Shown here piece by piece: positions 23,001 to 35,668 of a stretch of DNA of 64,000 bases. The translations under genes and the position numbers were made by a program. The stretch's first letter is position 1. Each line of letters opens with the position of its first letter. Source of the DNA: Naematelia aurantialba. Lineage: Eukaryota > Basidiomycota > Tremellomycetes > Tremellales > Naemateliaceae. The notes beneath the pieces are model-generated. The model did not search any database, was not told the DNA's origin, and worked only from the letters and a program-made list of their open reading frames with translations. The stretch covers positions 248,001 through 312,000 of the forward strand of contig JAKFAO010000007.1 of the NCBI GenBank assembly GCA_021527695.1. Reading direction: 5' to 3'.

Positions 23001-24384
23001 GAGCGCGATGCCAGCGAAGGGACAGCCGAGACCGGCCGACTGATGGGTGCTCTGCAATTCTGGGAAGAGCTGAACAAGATCTTCAAGAAGGCCGGTGGCG
23101 AATGGGCCGATGCGGCCGATCGGATCTGGGGATTTGGGCCCAAGCGGATGGGCGCAAACCTGCTTCTCGACCCTCAAGGCAAGACTGGACTTCGGTGAGT
23201 CTCCCCCTCCCCCCCTCCCCCTACACCCCAGCTTTAGCATGCTGAAGGCGAGTCTCCAGATTGAGGGGCAGAGAACGCCTGATGGCATCTGCCAAGGCGG
23301 CTGGCAAGTCGCTCGACGAAGCGCTGGCGTCGACAGACGCCGCGGTTGCGGAGGATCAGTTGGCCGGCCTGGTCAAGGCGGATACGGACGCCAGGGCCGA
23401 GCTGCGACTGTTGCGCGATTTCGAAAACAGCATAGAGGCGGGGTTCCAAATGGCCACGTTCCAAGGCCCGCTGTGCGCCGAGCCTGTCGTCGGCATGGCG
23501 TGGGTCGTCGAGTCTGTCCAGCTCAACAAGACGACCGAGGAAGAGGGTGAGCACACTTGGCTTGGATTGGACATGTGTAGTCGCGCCAGGTTCCAGCCGC
23601 TGACGTGCTGTCGCAGCGCGAGGCAAGACATCCGCGGTCGTTGGCGCCCTGATATCGTCGGTGCGGGATGCCTGCCGTGCTGGGATGCTCGACTGGTCTC
23701 CCCGGATCAAGCTCGCCATGTACACATGCGACATCCAAGCGTCTAGTAAGCATGCACCCTTAGCCCCGGGGGCCCACGCGCAAGCGGGTCGGCGCTGACG
23801 GACCGCTAGCCGACGTGTTGGGCAAGGTGTATGCCGTGGTCGCGAGGCGGCGGGGGAGGATCGTCGCGGAAGAGATGAAGGAGGGCACCTCGTTCTTCAC
23901 CATCCGGTCGATGCTGCCTGTCGTAGAGTCGTTTGGCTTTGCAGACGGTGAGTTGAGCAGTCGTGGTTGTAAAGCCGCCTCGTGCTTCCCGTGCTTCCGT
24001 GCTGCTTCTGCCGCCTGGCATACTGGCATAGTGGCGTAGTGGTCTACTGACATACTGGCACACTGGAATACTGGTGCTTGGCGTGTTGGTGTTTGGTCCT
24101 TCGGTGTTTGGCCGTCACGTCCTCCTACTGATACGTCACTAGAGATCCGAAAACGCACATCTGGGGCGGCATCGCCACAGCTCATTTTCAGCGGGTTCGA
24201 GACGCTCGACCTGGATCCGTTCTGGGTCCCATCGACGATCGAAGAGCTGGAAGATCTGGGCGAGAAGGCCGATCGGGCAAATGTCGCCAAGCTCTATGTC
24301 GACGCGGTGCGGAAACGCAAGGGCATGTTTGTGGAGCGCAAGGTCGTTGAATTTGCAGAAAAGCAGCGCACTCTGAAGCGCTGA
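20096..24384 (+). CDS. EFL1: Ribosome assembly GTPase EFL1 (elongation-factor-2-like)
   Basis: A cytosolic GTPase that, with SBDS/Sdo1, releases Tif6/eIF6 from the late 60S subunit. The first exon [13 protein letters not shown] is spliced to [13 protein letters not shown] (G1 P-loop). [14 protein letters not shown] is the switch I region; [12 protein letters not shown] is G3 (IDTPGHVDF); VINKMD is G4. The domain is followed by the acidic/charged insertion characteristic of EFL1 (about 20960-21090), which EF-2 lacks. Later exons carry domain [27 protein letters not shown]-type C-terminal segments, [16 protein letters not shown] and the end [15 protein letters not shown]...[12 protein letters not shown]...[26 protein letters not shown]. 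The end is [26 protein letters not shown]. About ten introns; one near 20354-20538 has degenerate internal repeats. The Arg/Lys-rich C-terminus is usual for the family. Confidence 0.95.
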
Positions 24385-24824
24385 GATGGGCTGGCCGCTG
24401 CCTACTGGCCGCTTACCGCTGGTTACTGGCCTGCTGGTCGCTAAGGGAAACGGGGAACGGGTCACGATGAGGGCAGTGCCGCACACGCAGGGCATTGCGA
24501 CTGTAGGCTGTAGGCGTAGGCTGTTCGGGCTGGCGGTGGATGGTCCTGTCGAGTCTCGGGTACGATGTGCTCCGTCTTGCAGTCGCCAGGGAGCGTGGGC
24601 CATGTGGCTGGCAATGCAATTGTGCATCAGTCGTCAATGTCGCACTCGCGGGCACCTTGTAGTCTGCTCTCCCGCAGAAGGCGGAGAGCAAGTCCGATTC
24701 ATCATGTACGCAGAGTGCTTGCATCCGCCATGTTCAGACTACACAATAATGCATTCATTCTCCTGGCCACACATCCAATAATCGACCTCTCTCTAGGCCA
24801 AGTGGCCGGATGGCTCAGAGCATA
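24385..24824. other. Convergent 3' region
   Basis: 440 nt between the EFL1 stop and the stop of a minus-strand gene. It starts with a diverged CTGGCCGCT/CTGGTTACTGG repeat. Nothing else is recognised. Confidence 0.5.
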
Positions 24825-26005
24825 TCAAGCCTTGTCCTTTGTCTTCTGGCCCTGCTTCTTGGCGTCTGTGGCGGCTTTCTCGACGTTGCCACCGACCGCG
24901 CCCGAGTCGGTGAACCTGAGAGGAGAGGCAATCGTCAGCAGTATGATCGAATTTCGGTCCAGCGTTGTGGTGCGATGCAGCGCCGCGATCGGCATACCAG
25001 GACGAATAGGGAACGAGGGTAAACAAAATACGCACTGCTTGCCGACCGCTCCGTCCTTGTCAAACGGGCCGCCCACAGCCTGAGCCTTGCTCCCGACCGC
25101 GCCGTCGGCGTTGAACTCCTTCCCAACGGAGCCGTCGCTCTAGTGGTGAAAGTATGTCAGCTCGACCGGCCACTCCGATGGTCTGGGTGCGTGTTACTTC
25201 TGGCTCAGAGGAGTCTGTGGCTGTTCTCTCATTGGTTCGGCGAAGGGAGGTGAGCGTAGTTGTCCAAGTATGCTGGTGGATGGTGGGTGTTGACGCAACT
25301 TGGCGCACTGCCCCGGCGAGGAACGGATAGGAGGATCAGGAGCACAGGCAAGGAAGGCGTATGTGAATGTGAGTCGGACGATGGATGATAGGAGGAAGCA
25401 AGGCTGGAGGGATAGGAGAGAAGAACGAGGAAGAAGGACGAAGAGGGGGGTGTGGACAATGAGAACGGAGAGAAGGAGGGGGGAACGAAGTCAGGAAGAT
25501 GACAGGAAAGAATCCCGAGAGAAGAAAGCAAGCAAGACCAGGAGAGCCGGATGAACGGAGGACCAAGAAAGAAAGCCGACGGAGATGCAGTGGTGCACAC
25601 TGGTACGGACCGATGGCGTCGTGGGAGTGAATGAGAAATCACGAGAAGAACAGCTAGAGTGACGAGAGTGACGGGAATGACAAGCGTAACTAGAACAACG
25701 AGAGCGATGAGAGCGACCGAGGAGAGGAGCTACTACCGTCGCGAGCCAGAGCCACCAGAACCAGCAGAGGCAAGAAGAGACAGCCACCAGAGCCACCAGG
25801 AGCAGCAGAGGCAAGAAGAGACAAGATGGGAGGAGGGCCGACGTACCTTGAAAGCCTGTCCGACCTTTTTGAGCGCATCGCCCGCCTGCTCCACGACCGA
25901 CTTGTCTGCATAGTACCTGACCTGCGTGTGCGCGACGGCGACGCCCGCGGCAGTACGCTGCGGTACACGCACGGCAAGGGCGCGCTTCGTGATTGCCATG
26001 GACAT
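24825..26005 (-). CDS. Small mitochondrial-type protein with Asp-Gly-Ala-Val-Gly repeats
   Basis: Three exons (26005-25847, 25139-25036, 24915-24825) sum to 354 nt, 117 residues. The N-terminus MSMAITKRALAVRVPQRTAA is rich in Arg/Lys/Ala with no acidic residue, and an R-Y-Y-A site follows near residue 30 (VRYYADK), as in a cleaved mitochondrial presequence. Then come a short amphipathic helix (VVEQAGDALKKVGQAFK) and three related motifs: SDGSVGKEF, ADGAVGSKA and KDGAVGKQF/TDSGAVGGN. The C-terminus is Lys/Asp/Gln-rich (KKQGQKTKDKA). The second intron uses a GTGCGT donor so that K-CA/G-TTC joins as KQF. The first intron is about 700 nt and polypurine-rich, unusually long for this window. I do not know the function. 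LEA- or stress-type hydrophilic proteins have comparable composition, but this is only a resemblance. Confidence 0.75.
25370..25580 (+). repeat. Polypurine tract in an intron
   Basis: Strongly purine-biased plus strand (GGAGGAAGCAAGG, GAAGAACGAGGAAGAAGG and similar). It lies in the first intron of the minus-strand small mitochondrial-type gene, so the transcript has a long pyrimidine tract here. Confidence 0.8.
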
Positions 26006-26479
26006 GGTGCTGGTCTTCTACGTTTCGTCTACTGACAACAAGGAGCAAGCTGGCTAGTCTCGAGTGAAGTTTCCCACTGTCGAGTATCGAAGATCAAGTG
26101 TCAAAGTCAACCGTCCAAAGAATAACAGGGGGGAAAGCGGGACCCGGGGGGGTCCATTCCCAAGTCTCCATGCCCATGACGATGCCACTCTCAACTATAA
26201 ACCCGCGACGTCTCATAAGCGTCGATTCTCGGTGACGTCGATGCGTAATCAGACCGGAAAATAAAAAAAAGGCACCGAGGGTGTCTAACCATCCCGACGC
26301 TTGGAATCGGTAGCTCATCCAACTCTGTCACAGAGCACAACGCAATAACGACCATGTATAGAGCAATGTTGTACTGACTATCTATCTCGAGCAGTCGTCG
26401 ACGACTTATGCAAAGTCCTTCTATGCTTCCCAAAACATATCCCCTTCATCTCCACATCCGCGTTTTCCGCCCCCCTCCC
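26006..26479. other. Spacer between tandem minus-strand genes
   Basis: 474 nt holding the promoter and 5' UTR of the small mitochondrial-type gene and the 3' UTR of ERG11. An A-rich AAAATAAAAAAAA stretch lies near 26258-26270. No gene is seen. Confidence 0.5.
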
Positions 26480-28999
<2,520 letters not shown>

Positions 29000-29888
29000 C
29001 TCGCTGGTTTGTGCTCTGGTATTGGTAGTGCTCTGGTATTGGTAGTGCTCTGGTGTTGGTAGTGCTCTGATATTGGTAGTGCTCTGGTATTGGTAGTGCT
29101 TTGGTATTGTTTTCTGTTTCTGCTATCGTTCGCGCCTCGATTTCGCGCCTCGCCTGTCTATCTGGTGCGTGCCGCTGTTTGTATACCAAAGCGTCAAATG
29201 ACGTGAGGCGTCAAGTGAAGCGCAGGTGGAGCGTCCCACAGAGCTCCTGCTTCTTCGGCGTTGTTCTTCCTTGCCTGAGCTGAGCGTCTATATCTAGTCG
29301 AGCTGCTGGAGCGCGCGCGAAACAAGGGATGTACGGACGCCAGGCGCGTGATTAATGGAGGTGAAAGTGATGTAGAGCCCAGGTCAAAATGTAACAGCCC
29401 AATAGAAAAATGCATCTTCCATTATTCCAGGGAGTGAGACGATCGTACGAAGTTTGGGGAAAACAAGGAAACACGTGGCTCCGCTCGTGTCACCGCGAGT
29501 TTTCCGGGATATTCCGCGACCTTGCCACCCGTGTTCTGCATGATATTTTGTGCCAGCGCTCCAGAGCCGGCAGTGGATGCTACTGGCTGCTCTACTGCAA
29601 TCGCGCAAGAATGGACACGTCTCCCCAGACAGTTCGAATCTATCGAGTACATGGGTAGCACGCAGGTCCTCGCCAGCATGACATGTAATGATCACACACT
29701 ATAGCTCCTCCGTCTGCACTGCAAGGATGGCAAGGATGGTCTCGTCTTCCTGCAAAGATGGTCTCATCTTCCTCATCTTCCGCAGGCTTCGTTTGTAAAT
29801 TCTTCGTCTTCCTTCGTCATCTTCCTCTCTATCGGGGGACTTGAACCGCAATTGGAGCTGGAGAATCTTCCCCGTTGCACCAAAGCAA
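29000..29888. promoter_or_regulatory. ERG11 upstream region with minisatellite
   Basis: About 0.9 kb between ERG11 (-) and the 3' end of the next minus-strand gene. It begins with a 17-nt repeat right at the ERG11 start and should contain the ERG11 promoter. I could not identify a sterol-response element by eye. Confidence 0.5.
29012..29106 (+). repeat. 17-nt tandem repeat just upstream of the ERG11 ATG
   Basis: Five to six copies of GCTCTGGTATTGGTAGT with variants (GGTGTTGGTAGT, GATATTGGTAGT, TTTGGTATTG). It starts about 12 nt upstream of the ATG at 28999, so it lies in the 5' UTR or core promoter. Confidence 0.92.
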
Positions 29889-32225
29889 TCAAACATCCTC
29901 ATCCTCATCCAGCTCGTCCTCCTCCATCTCCACATCCTCCTCCTCCTCATCCACCTCCCAGCCCCTCGACATCCCCGGCCAACCCGCCGGCATAGTCTCC
30001 CTCCTCGGCAGGCCCGGATGCTGTGGCCCACCTGCCCCGCCAACGCGGGAATACGGATGGTACCCGTGCAGCCCGTGCGGTCCCTGCTGCCCCAGTCCGT
30101 GAGGCGGATGCGGCCCATAGGTTCCCGGCACTTGCCGTCCTGGACCCCCAGGGCCGCCGACCGCGCCGGGAAGCCCAGGATGAGCGGTCGCTCCTGGTTG
30201 ATGTACTTTGGCGTGTCGCTTGAGGTTGGACTGTACGGAGAAGCTTCGCCCACAGCCTGGTTCTCGGCAGACAAATGGTCGCTCGCCGGTATCTGCGAAT
30301 GCAGCGTCAGCGTGTGGCAAATTGTGAGATGCGTCATGGTGCGAAATGTGTCAAGGTGCGAGGAGTGACGGGTTGTGAGATATGTACGTGTGAGATGTGC
30401 CAGGACATGATATGCGAGGTTGCAAGCATGGTACGAGACGCAAGAAGAAATCAAAGATCCGAGGCATGATACAAACGAGACACTCACGTGAATAGGTATG
30501 TATGCGCAACGAGGACGGGCGAGAAAACGTTTTCGCACAGAACGAGCAGGCGTATTTCGGCCCTCCCACAGGCATAGTTGACGACGGTCCCGCATGGCCA
30601 GGACTGGCGTCCCGGTCTGGCTCCTCACTCGGTCCCTTGCGCTCCACATCCGCCACTCTACTGGCGCTTTCTGCCAATACCTCCATTCCACGCATATCTG
30701 AATCCTCATCCGGCCCCGGTCTCGACGATATCCGTCTTCTCCCTCCGCGGAGATTGGGCACGGCTGCCCCACTATCGCTATCCGAGTTGAGCGAGATGGC
30801 CTGCGTAGACTCGGAGGACGCGCGAGCAGACGACGAAGGTGCCCAGCCAGTGATAACTGGCTCGGACAAGGATGGTTTCTCCAGAGCCACAGACGTAGGG
30901 ATGGGCCGAGTAAAACGACCTTGCGCGATCGCGACGTCATCGCCCGAATTAGCCATGATAAGTTCGGTGAGGCTCGACCGACGTATCGTCGCTGATTGCG
31001 CTTGCGCCTGCGACTGCATGTGTGACTGCGACGGGCCTGACACCTCGGGCGAGGATGGGCGTGTGAGCGCTTTCGGGTGAGAAGGTAGCGGCGAGATAGT
31101 CGACGATGAGCGACGATCAGGCGGCATCGGAGAATGAGCAGGCGGCCGCTGGTCCGGCGGTGGCATCTCGCTAAACGGGGCCGATCTTCCCCGCTCGGTA
31201 GTTTTCAGCTCGGCAAATGATTGAGCCAGTTGTCCGCCCACGAGCGAAGATGACCTAGATGGACCGGCGGCGGATGACATGCGATCGAACACATAGCCTC
31301 CAGTGTGCTCCATAGCGGAAGAAACAGGCACGTGAGCGCCTGGAGAGCCTGATGTGGCCCCCTGCCGAGACATGGAGGCGGAGGCTGCTGGTGGGGGGTG
31401 GAGCATGTATCGCAGACCCTGCGTCGCGGGTAGGGGTGAAGAGATGGGGTAAGATGCGTTTCGACTTTGAGCTTGCCAACGTAGCCGTACTGCCTCTTCG
31501 GCGTCGCGTACAGAGCCAGGCTCGTCAGACCGACGTCGCCTTGCTTCGGCATCGTCTGGAACCCAGGATCGAAGGTGCGGAGGTAGAGATTGCATCGGCG
31601 AAAGGCGGTCGAACGGTTCAGACCACCAACCGGGGGGCGGACCTGGGTCGATGGAAGAGGCGAGGGAGGAATAACGAGATGTGCGAGCGGTGGAAGGCGA
31701 TGTGGAAGGCGAGTTGGGGATGAGGGAGGGTAATGAAGGCGATGCGAACAGAGAAGTGCTCGAGGATGGTGTCGGAGGTCGATCCGCCGCGATACCTAGT
31801 AGAGACTTGATACCAGGCAGACTGACGCTTCCGCTTCTTCCCCTTTCCTCTTCTTCTGCGACTCTCCTCAAAGGATGCCGGTGGCCAAGGTCGCCATACC
31901 CATCGTCGTCGTCGTCATCGCCTGGTCGGCTCACGGGATCGAAACGGCTCTGTCGCCGCATGGGATCTCTGAACGACTGGGTGTGATACGCCATCGGACT
32001 TCCTGAAGGGTTGGCTGGCAATTTTGAATTTTGGGTGCGGGGGGATGAAGAGGAAGAGGCAGAAGCTGAAGCGCCAGCCGACATTTCAGACTCTGCTTTG
32101 ATTGTCGTCATTTGGGGCGTAGGTGGTGTGTGAGTCACGCGGTGCTGGTGGGACAAGAGCAAGGTAGGCGGTGACGCGAGGGTGGGCAGAATGCTTCGTG
32201 GAGAAGGAGGGTAGCTGTAGTCCAT
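29889..32225 (-). CDS. C2H2 zinc-finger transcription factor (two fingers)
   Basis: A nuclear DNA-binding protein of about 720 residues in two main exons. The long first exon is disordered: Ser/Pro-rich, an acidic DDDDDDGYGD block, and SVSLPGIKSLLG, a short motif seen in several fungal C2H2 regulators. Finger 1 is YACSFCAKTFSRPSSLRIHTYSH, with the last His split by a GTGAGT intron (about 30488 to 30298). Finger 2 is FVCREPGCGRSFSVQSNLKRHAKVH, joined by the standard TGERP linker. A Gly/Pro/His-rich region and an acidic tail (EVDEEEEDVEMEEDELDEDEDV region) end at 29889. The likely start is the ATG at 32225 (MDYSYPPSPRS, good context). The frame stays open upstream to 32963, but that part has the composition of a 5' leader. 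Target genes unknown. Confidence 0.85.
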
Positions 32226-35200
32226 TGTGAATCGCGCCGAGCAGCACAGTGACGGATTTGCGAATGGCGACGGTCGAAGGGCGAAGGATGATGTGCGTGA
32301 AGGAATGAATTCGGATGCACCGCGTTTCGAGGAGAGAAGGAACGTCGTCAAGGCATCGCGATGGCCATGGGCGAGAAACACGAGAAGTAGATCCCAAAGG
32401 AGTGTAGTGGTGGTTTGTTGATCAAGTGAAGGAGGGGCGATGGACGTTTGCCAAGGTCGATCCAAGGCGGAGAGCGCAACGAGAGAGGGGGTCGAGGTAG
32501 AAAAGGAGGGAGGCAATAGGTCAACCGTCAACAGGAGGTCCTTGCGGTGGCATACAACGGGGTCGAGGCGAATGATGCAAGCCGCAGTGGATAGCCTGGA
32601 GCAGAAGCAACGAAGCAGCGGAAAATGAGAACGAGACGTATCCCCTCGTAGACGAGTGAGCACGCCACAGGAGAACACGAGAAGCTCGGGAGACGACGAG
32701 AAGACCCGGGAGGAGAAAAAGCAGTGTAAAGTGTGTGCTGGTGGGGGTCTGCAGGCTCGAGCGACGATCTCGACGATCAATCGTGATGATCCGCGCGAGC
32801 AGTCGAGAGCGCAACCGCCACAGACTTGGACCACCGGCAAGGAGAGGGTGTGTGGATGACGAGTGTGGGTGTGCCCTGATGCACGGATCGTCGCGATCTG
32901 CACTTTTGGTTCAAGCGAACTCCTCTGCAACTCCTCCCCGCCCATATACGAGTCGCAGCACACCTGCTCGCCCCCAGTCCCTCAGCGAGGGAGCTCTGCG
33001 GGTCGCTGGAGTCGTTGCCTGCTTTGCTCGGGAGGGTGGCGCCTTTGATCGACCCCCCGTTTGGCCATCTACTCTCGACACTCGGCAACCTTCCAAATGT
33101 CGCCCTGACGCCCCTCGTGCATGACACTCCTTCCGTCCATCACGGATGTCCTTTGACCTTTCGGGGTGACAAGGATGAGAGAAATGCAATGGAAGCAAAA
33201 AAAAGAGGATCCCAAGCAGGTACGATCAGTCCCGTATCCACTCACCAGAAGCGGTCGGGCACAGCCACCTGGGCAAATGACTCGTAAGCGTGCAGCCGTG
33301 GTGGTACAGTGATGGTCGTCCTAATCGTGTATGAGGACCTTTGGGATGACCGGGTTGTGTAAACGGCGGAGATTCTTCGTGAGACTCGTCAAGACTGGTG
33401 TTTGAGCAGCGCTTGGTTCGTTGGTCCTTTCGGGCGCCAGCGGTGCGCGCTCTCGGAGATCTGCGCCTTTTTCCTGTTGGTGGCCAAGCGATGTGGCTCG
33501 AAACGATGCCGACTCGATAACACGCCGGGTCCTGAACTGAATGCGCTCGTTATACGACCAGCCGAACGAACCAAGGGGGAATAGTAGCTAACAAGGAGGA
33601 GATGGATATACAGACGAGCTGACGGTGAAAACAAAGATGAGAACTGCTACAACTACCTGGGTATTGGTATTTTTTTTTTCGGCGGTTCGGTCGCCAAAGG
33701 GGATCTATAAAGGTAAACTTCCTAATGCACCACACCCCTCGTTGGGTCCGGCGTCATTCCGAGGGCGAAGCGGCTGCGACTTTGGGGCCGTTGGGGTTGT
33801 CTGTCCTGTCCTGTGTATGAGTTCTTCGGGATGTTCGGGCTGTGAGCCACACCCGCACCGACCAGGGGCTGGCTATTACGACGACGGGGGGGGTGGGGGG
33901 AGGTTGATCAGGGCGAGAGCAAGGGAAGGGCTGGCGAAAGAGGAGAAGAGGGGGGGGGAGGACCGTGTCACCTCTGTAATAGCGTTACGGCGAGCAGCAG
34001 GAAGCCTTTACTCCAACAGAGCAGCAGCAGACGTGCACGAGTCGTTTTGACCCTGGACGATCCCTTGAATTACGAATGACTTGTCCCGCAGAGAGGGGAA
34101 AACGGCAAAGGCAGGGGTAGAAATCATTTGGCGCTCCTGGTCCCTGATCAACCCCTCTTGCTCCGCCCAAAAAACCCGTTCCTCTGGCCGAACGCCCTCT
34201 GGCATTCCAATCTCGTCGATCACACCTTCTCGCATCCCATCCTCTCCACACCACGCACCCACTCTTTGCCGCTCTACGCAGCTCGGAGGTTACATGTCCC
34301 CGGACTTGACCCGTGGACAAAAACAAGTCTCGCCCGAAGTTCTACGAGGCGGACAAGCTTCAAGAAGCCACCCAAAAGGGGGTGCTGCTGCATCGCCTTG
34401 TCGCTCCGGACAGTGCCCACTCGTCCTCGGGAACCCCAGGCTCTTTCTGCCCACAAAGGCGCTACGCGCGTCCCGTTTGGTTATAGACGGGTCAAGACGG
34501 TTACGTGCCAGAAACCCTCTTCTTGGGGACTCGTTTGCGTCCGAAACGCGCGTACCGGAATATCGGGCAAAACAGCTCCCTTCTCCCGAAGTCCGCCTCT
34601 AAGTGCTGGGGCTATGATGATTGCTGGGGTACTAACAGCGACCCGACGGATACAATAATAAAACGGCTCCACTTGGACGACGGGAGAGTTGTGCTGTGGT
34701 CTGATGGCGTCGATCCCCTGTCGATCATGATCGCCGGGATCGACATCTAGTTTCCCACCCTCGTCGACCAAAGATAACGCTGGCGTCGCATCCAGCTGTG
34801 TCTCACCTCTGCGCTACGCTGCGTGCGTTGTCGTCATTGTTCGACCTGCGCGGAACAACATGCTAAACCGTCGGAGCCACACCCGTTGCTTGATTATACT
34901 CTGACTGATGGTGCCCCCACTAGTGCAAGCTGGCATCGCCTCCACTCTGTGTCGTACAATGCGACGCACACGATCCTCGTAGACTGGCTTTCGTCAGCAA
35001 AAGCCCCAAGCCATTGGCGTGCCTAACCCGCCGAGGCCAAGATGCCGTTCAGGGGTTTTGGGAACAATGGAGACACGGCTGCCCTCCCTTTTTTGGTGTT
35101 TCATGTTCTCTGCGCATTGTTCTCTTTGCTCCATTGTTCCGAGCGATGCGATGGCACCACTCTCTTCTTCTTCCTTTATGCTGATCATCCCATGTATCCA

Positions 35201-35650
35201 TCGTCGCCAACGCCCTCCTTGGGAGGTGTCGCGAGGGAGCCGTGTGGTTGCCGTGTTTTCTCACCACAGCTGAAACGCAGACTCGGGGGCCGGAGCATCT
35301 CTCTCTTACCGCCCCTCTGCCCCTCCTCCCTCCTCCCTCCTCCCTCCTTCGCCATCTAAACGATGCCCATCACTGTCTCACCGTCCTCTCCCCCTTGATC
35401 ATCTCATGCTGTTCGCCTTCGTGTTCCCATCACCCTCTTCATTTTCCTCCTTTCTCAACACCAATTGATTTGGTCTCTTGCTTCTCTGTTTTCGTTTTCG
35501 TTCTCGACTCGCCCAGCTGCGAAGAGCAAAGGCCCATTACGTTTTCTGTCCACTTGCTTCTGATTGCAGCCCACCTTTTAGCTCGATCCACAGCCGGCTG
35601 ACGCCACCGGCCTTGCCACCGTCTCCCGTGTCCATCTCTTGCATCTTTTC
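32226..35650. promoter_or_regulatory. Long divergent intergenic region
   Basis: 3.4 kb between the C2H2 gene (-) and the RGS gene (+). The left 740 nt is probably the leader of the C2H2 gene. There is a T-run near 33668-33678 and a pyrimidine-rich block at about 35280-35500, typical of sequence just upstream of fungal start sites, before the RGS gene. Scattered open frames (for example 34008-34326) have no coding character that I recognise. Confidence 0.5.
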
Positions 35651-35668
35651 ATGCACCCTCGCTCTACG

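Noticed and set aside
29540..29650. tRNA-like B-box (CAGTTCGAATCT)
   Set aside because: The T-stem has a mismatch and no anticodon arm or acceptor stem can be folded around it on either strand.
34008..34771. Several 60-170-codon open frames on both strands in the long intergenic region
   Set aside because: Composition is ordinary for GC-rich DNA, no domain is seen, and the frames overlap each other on both strands.
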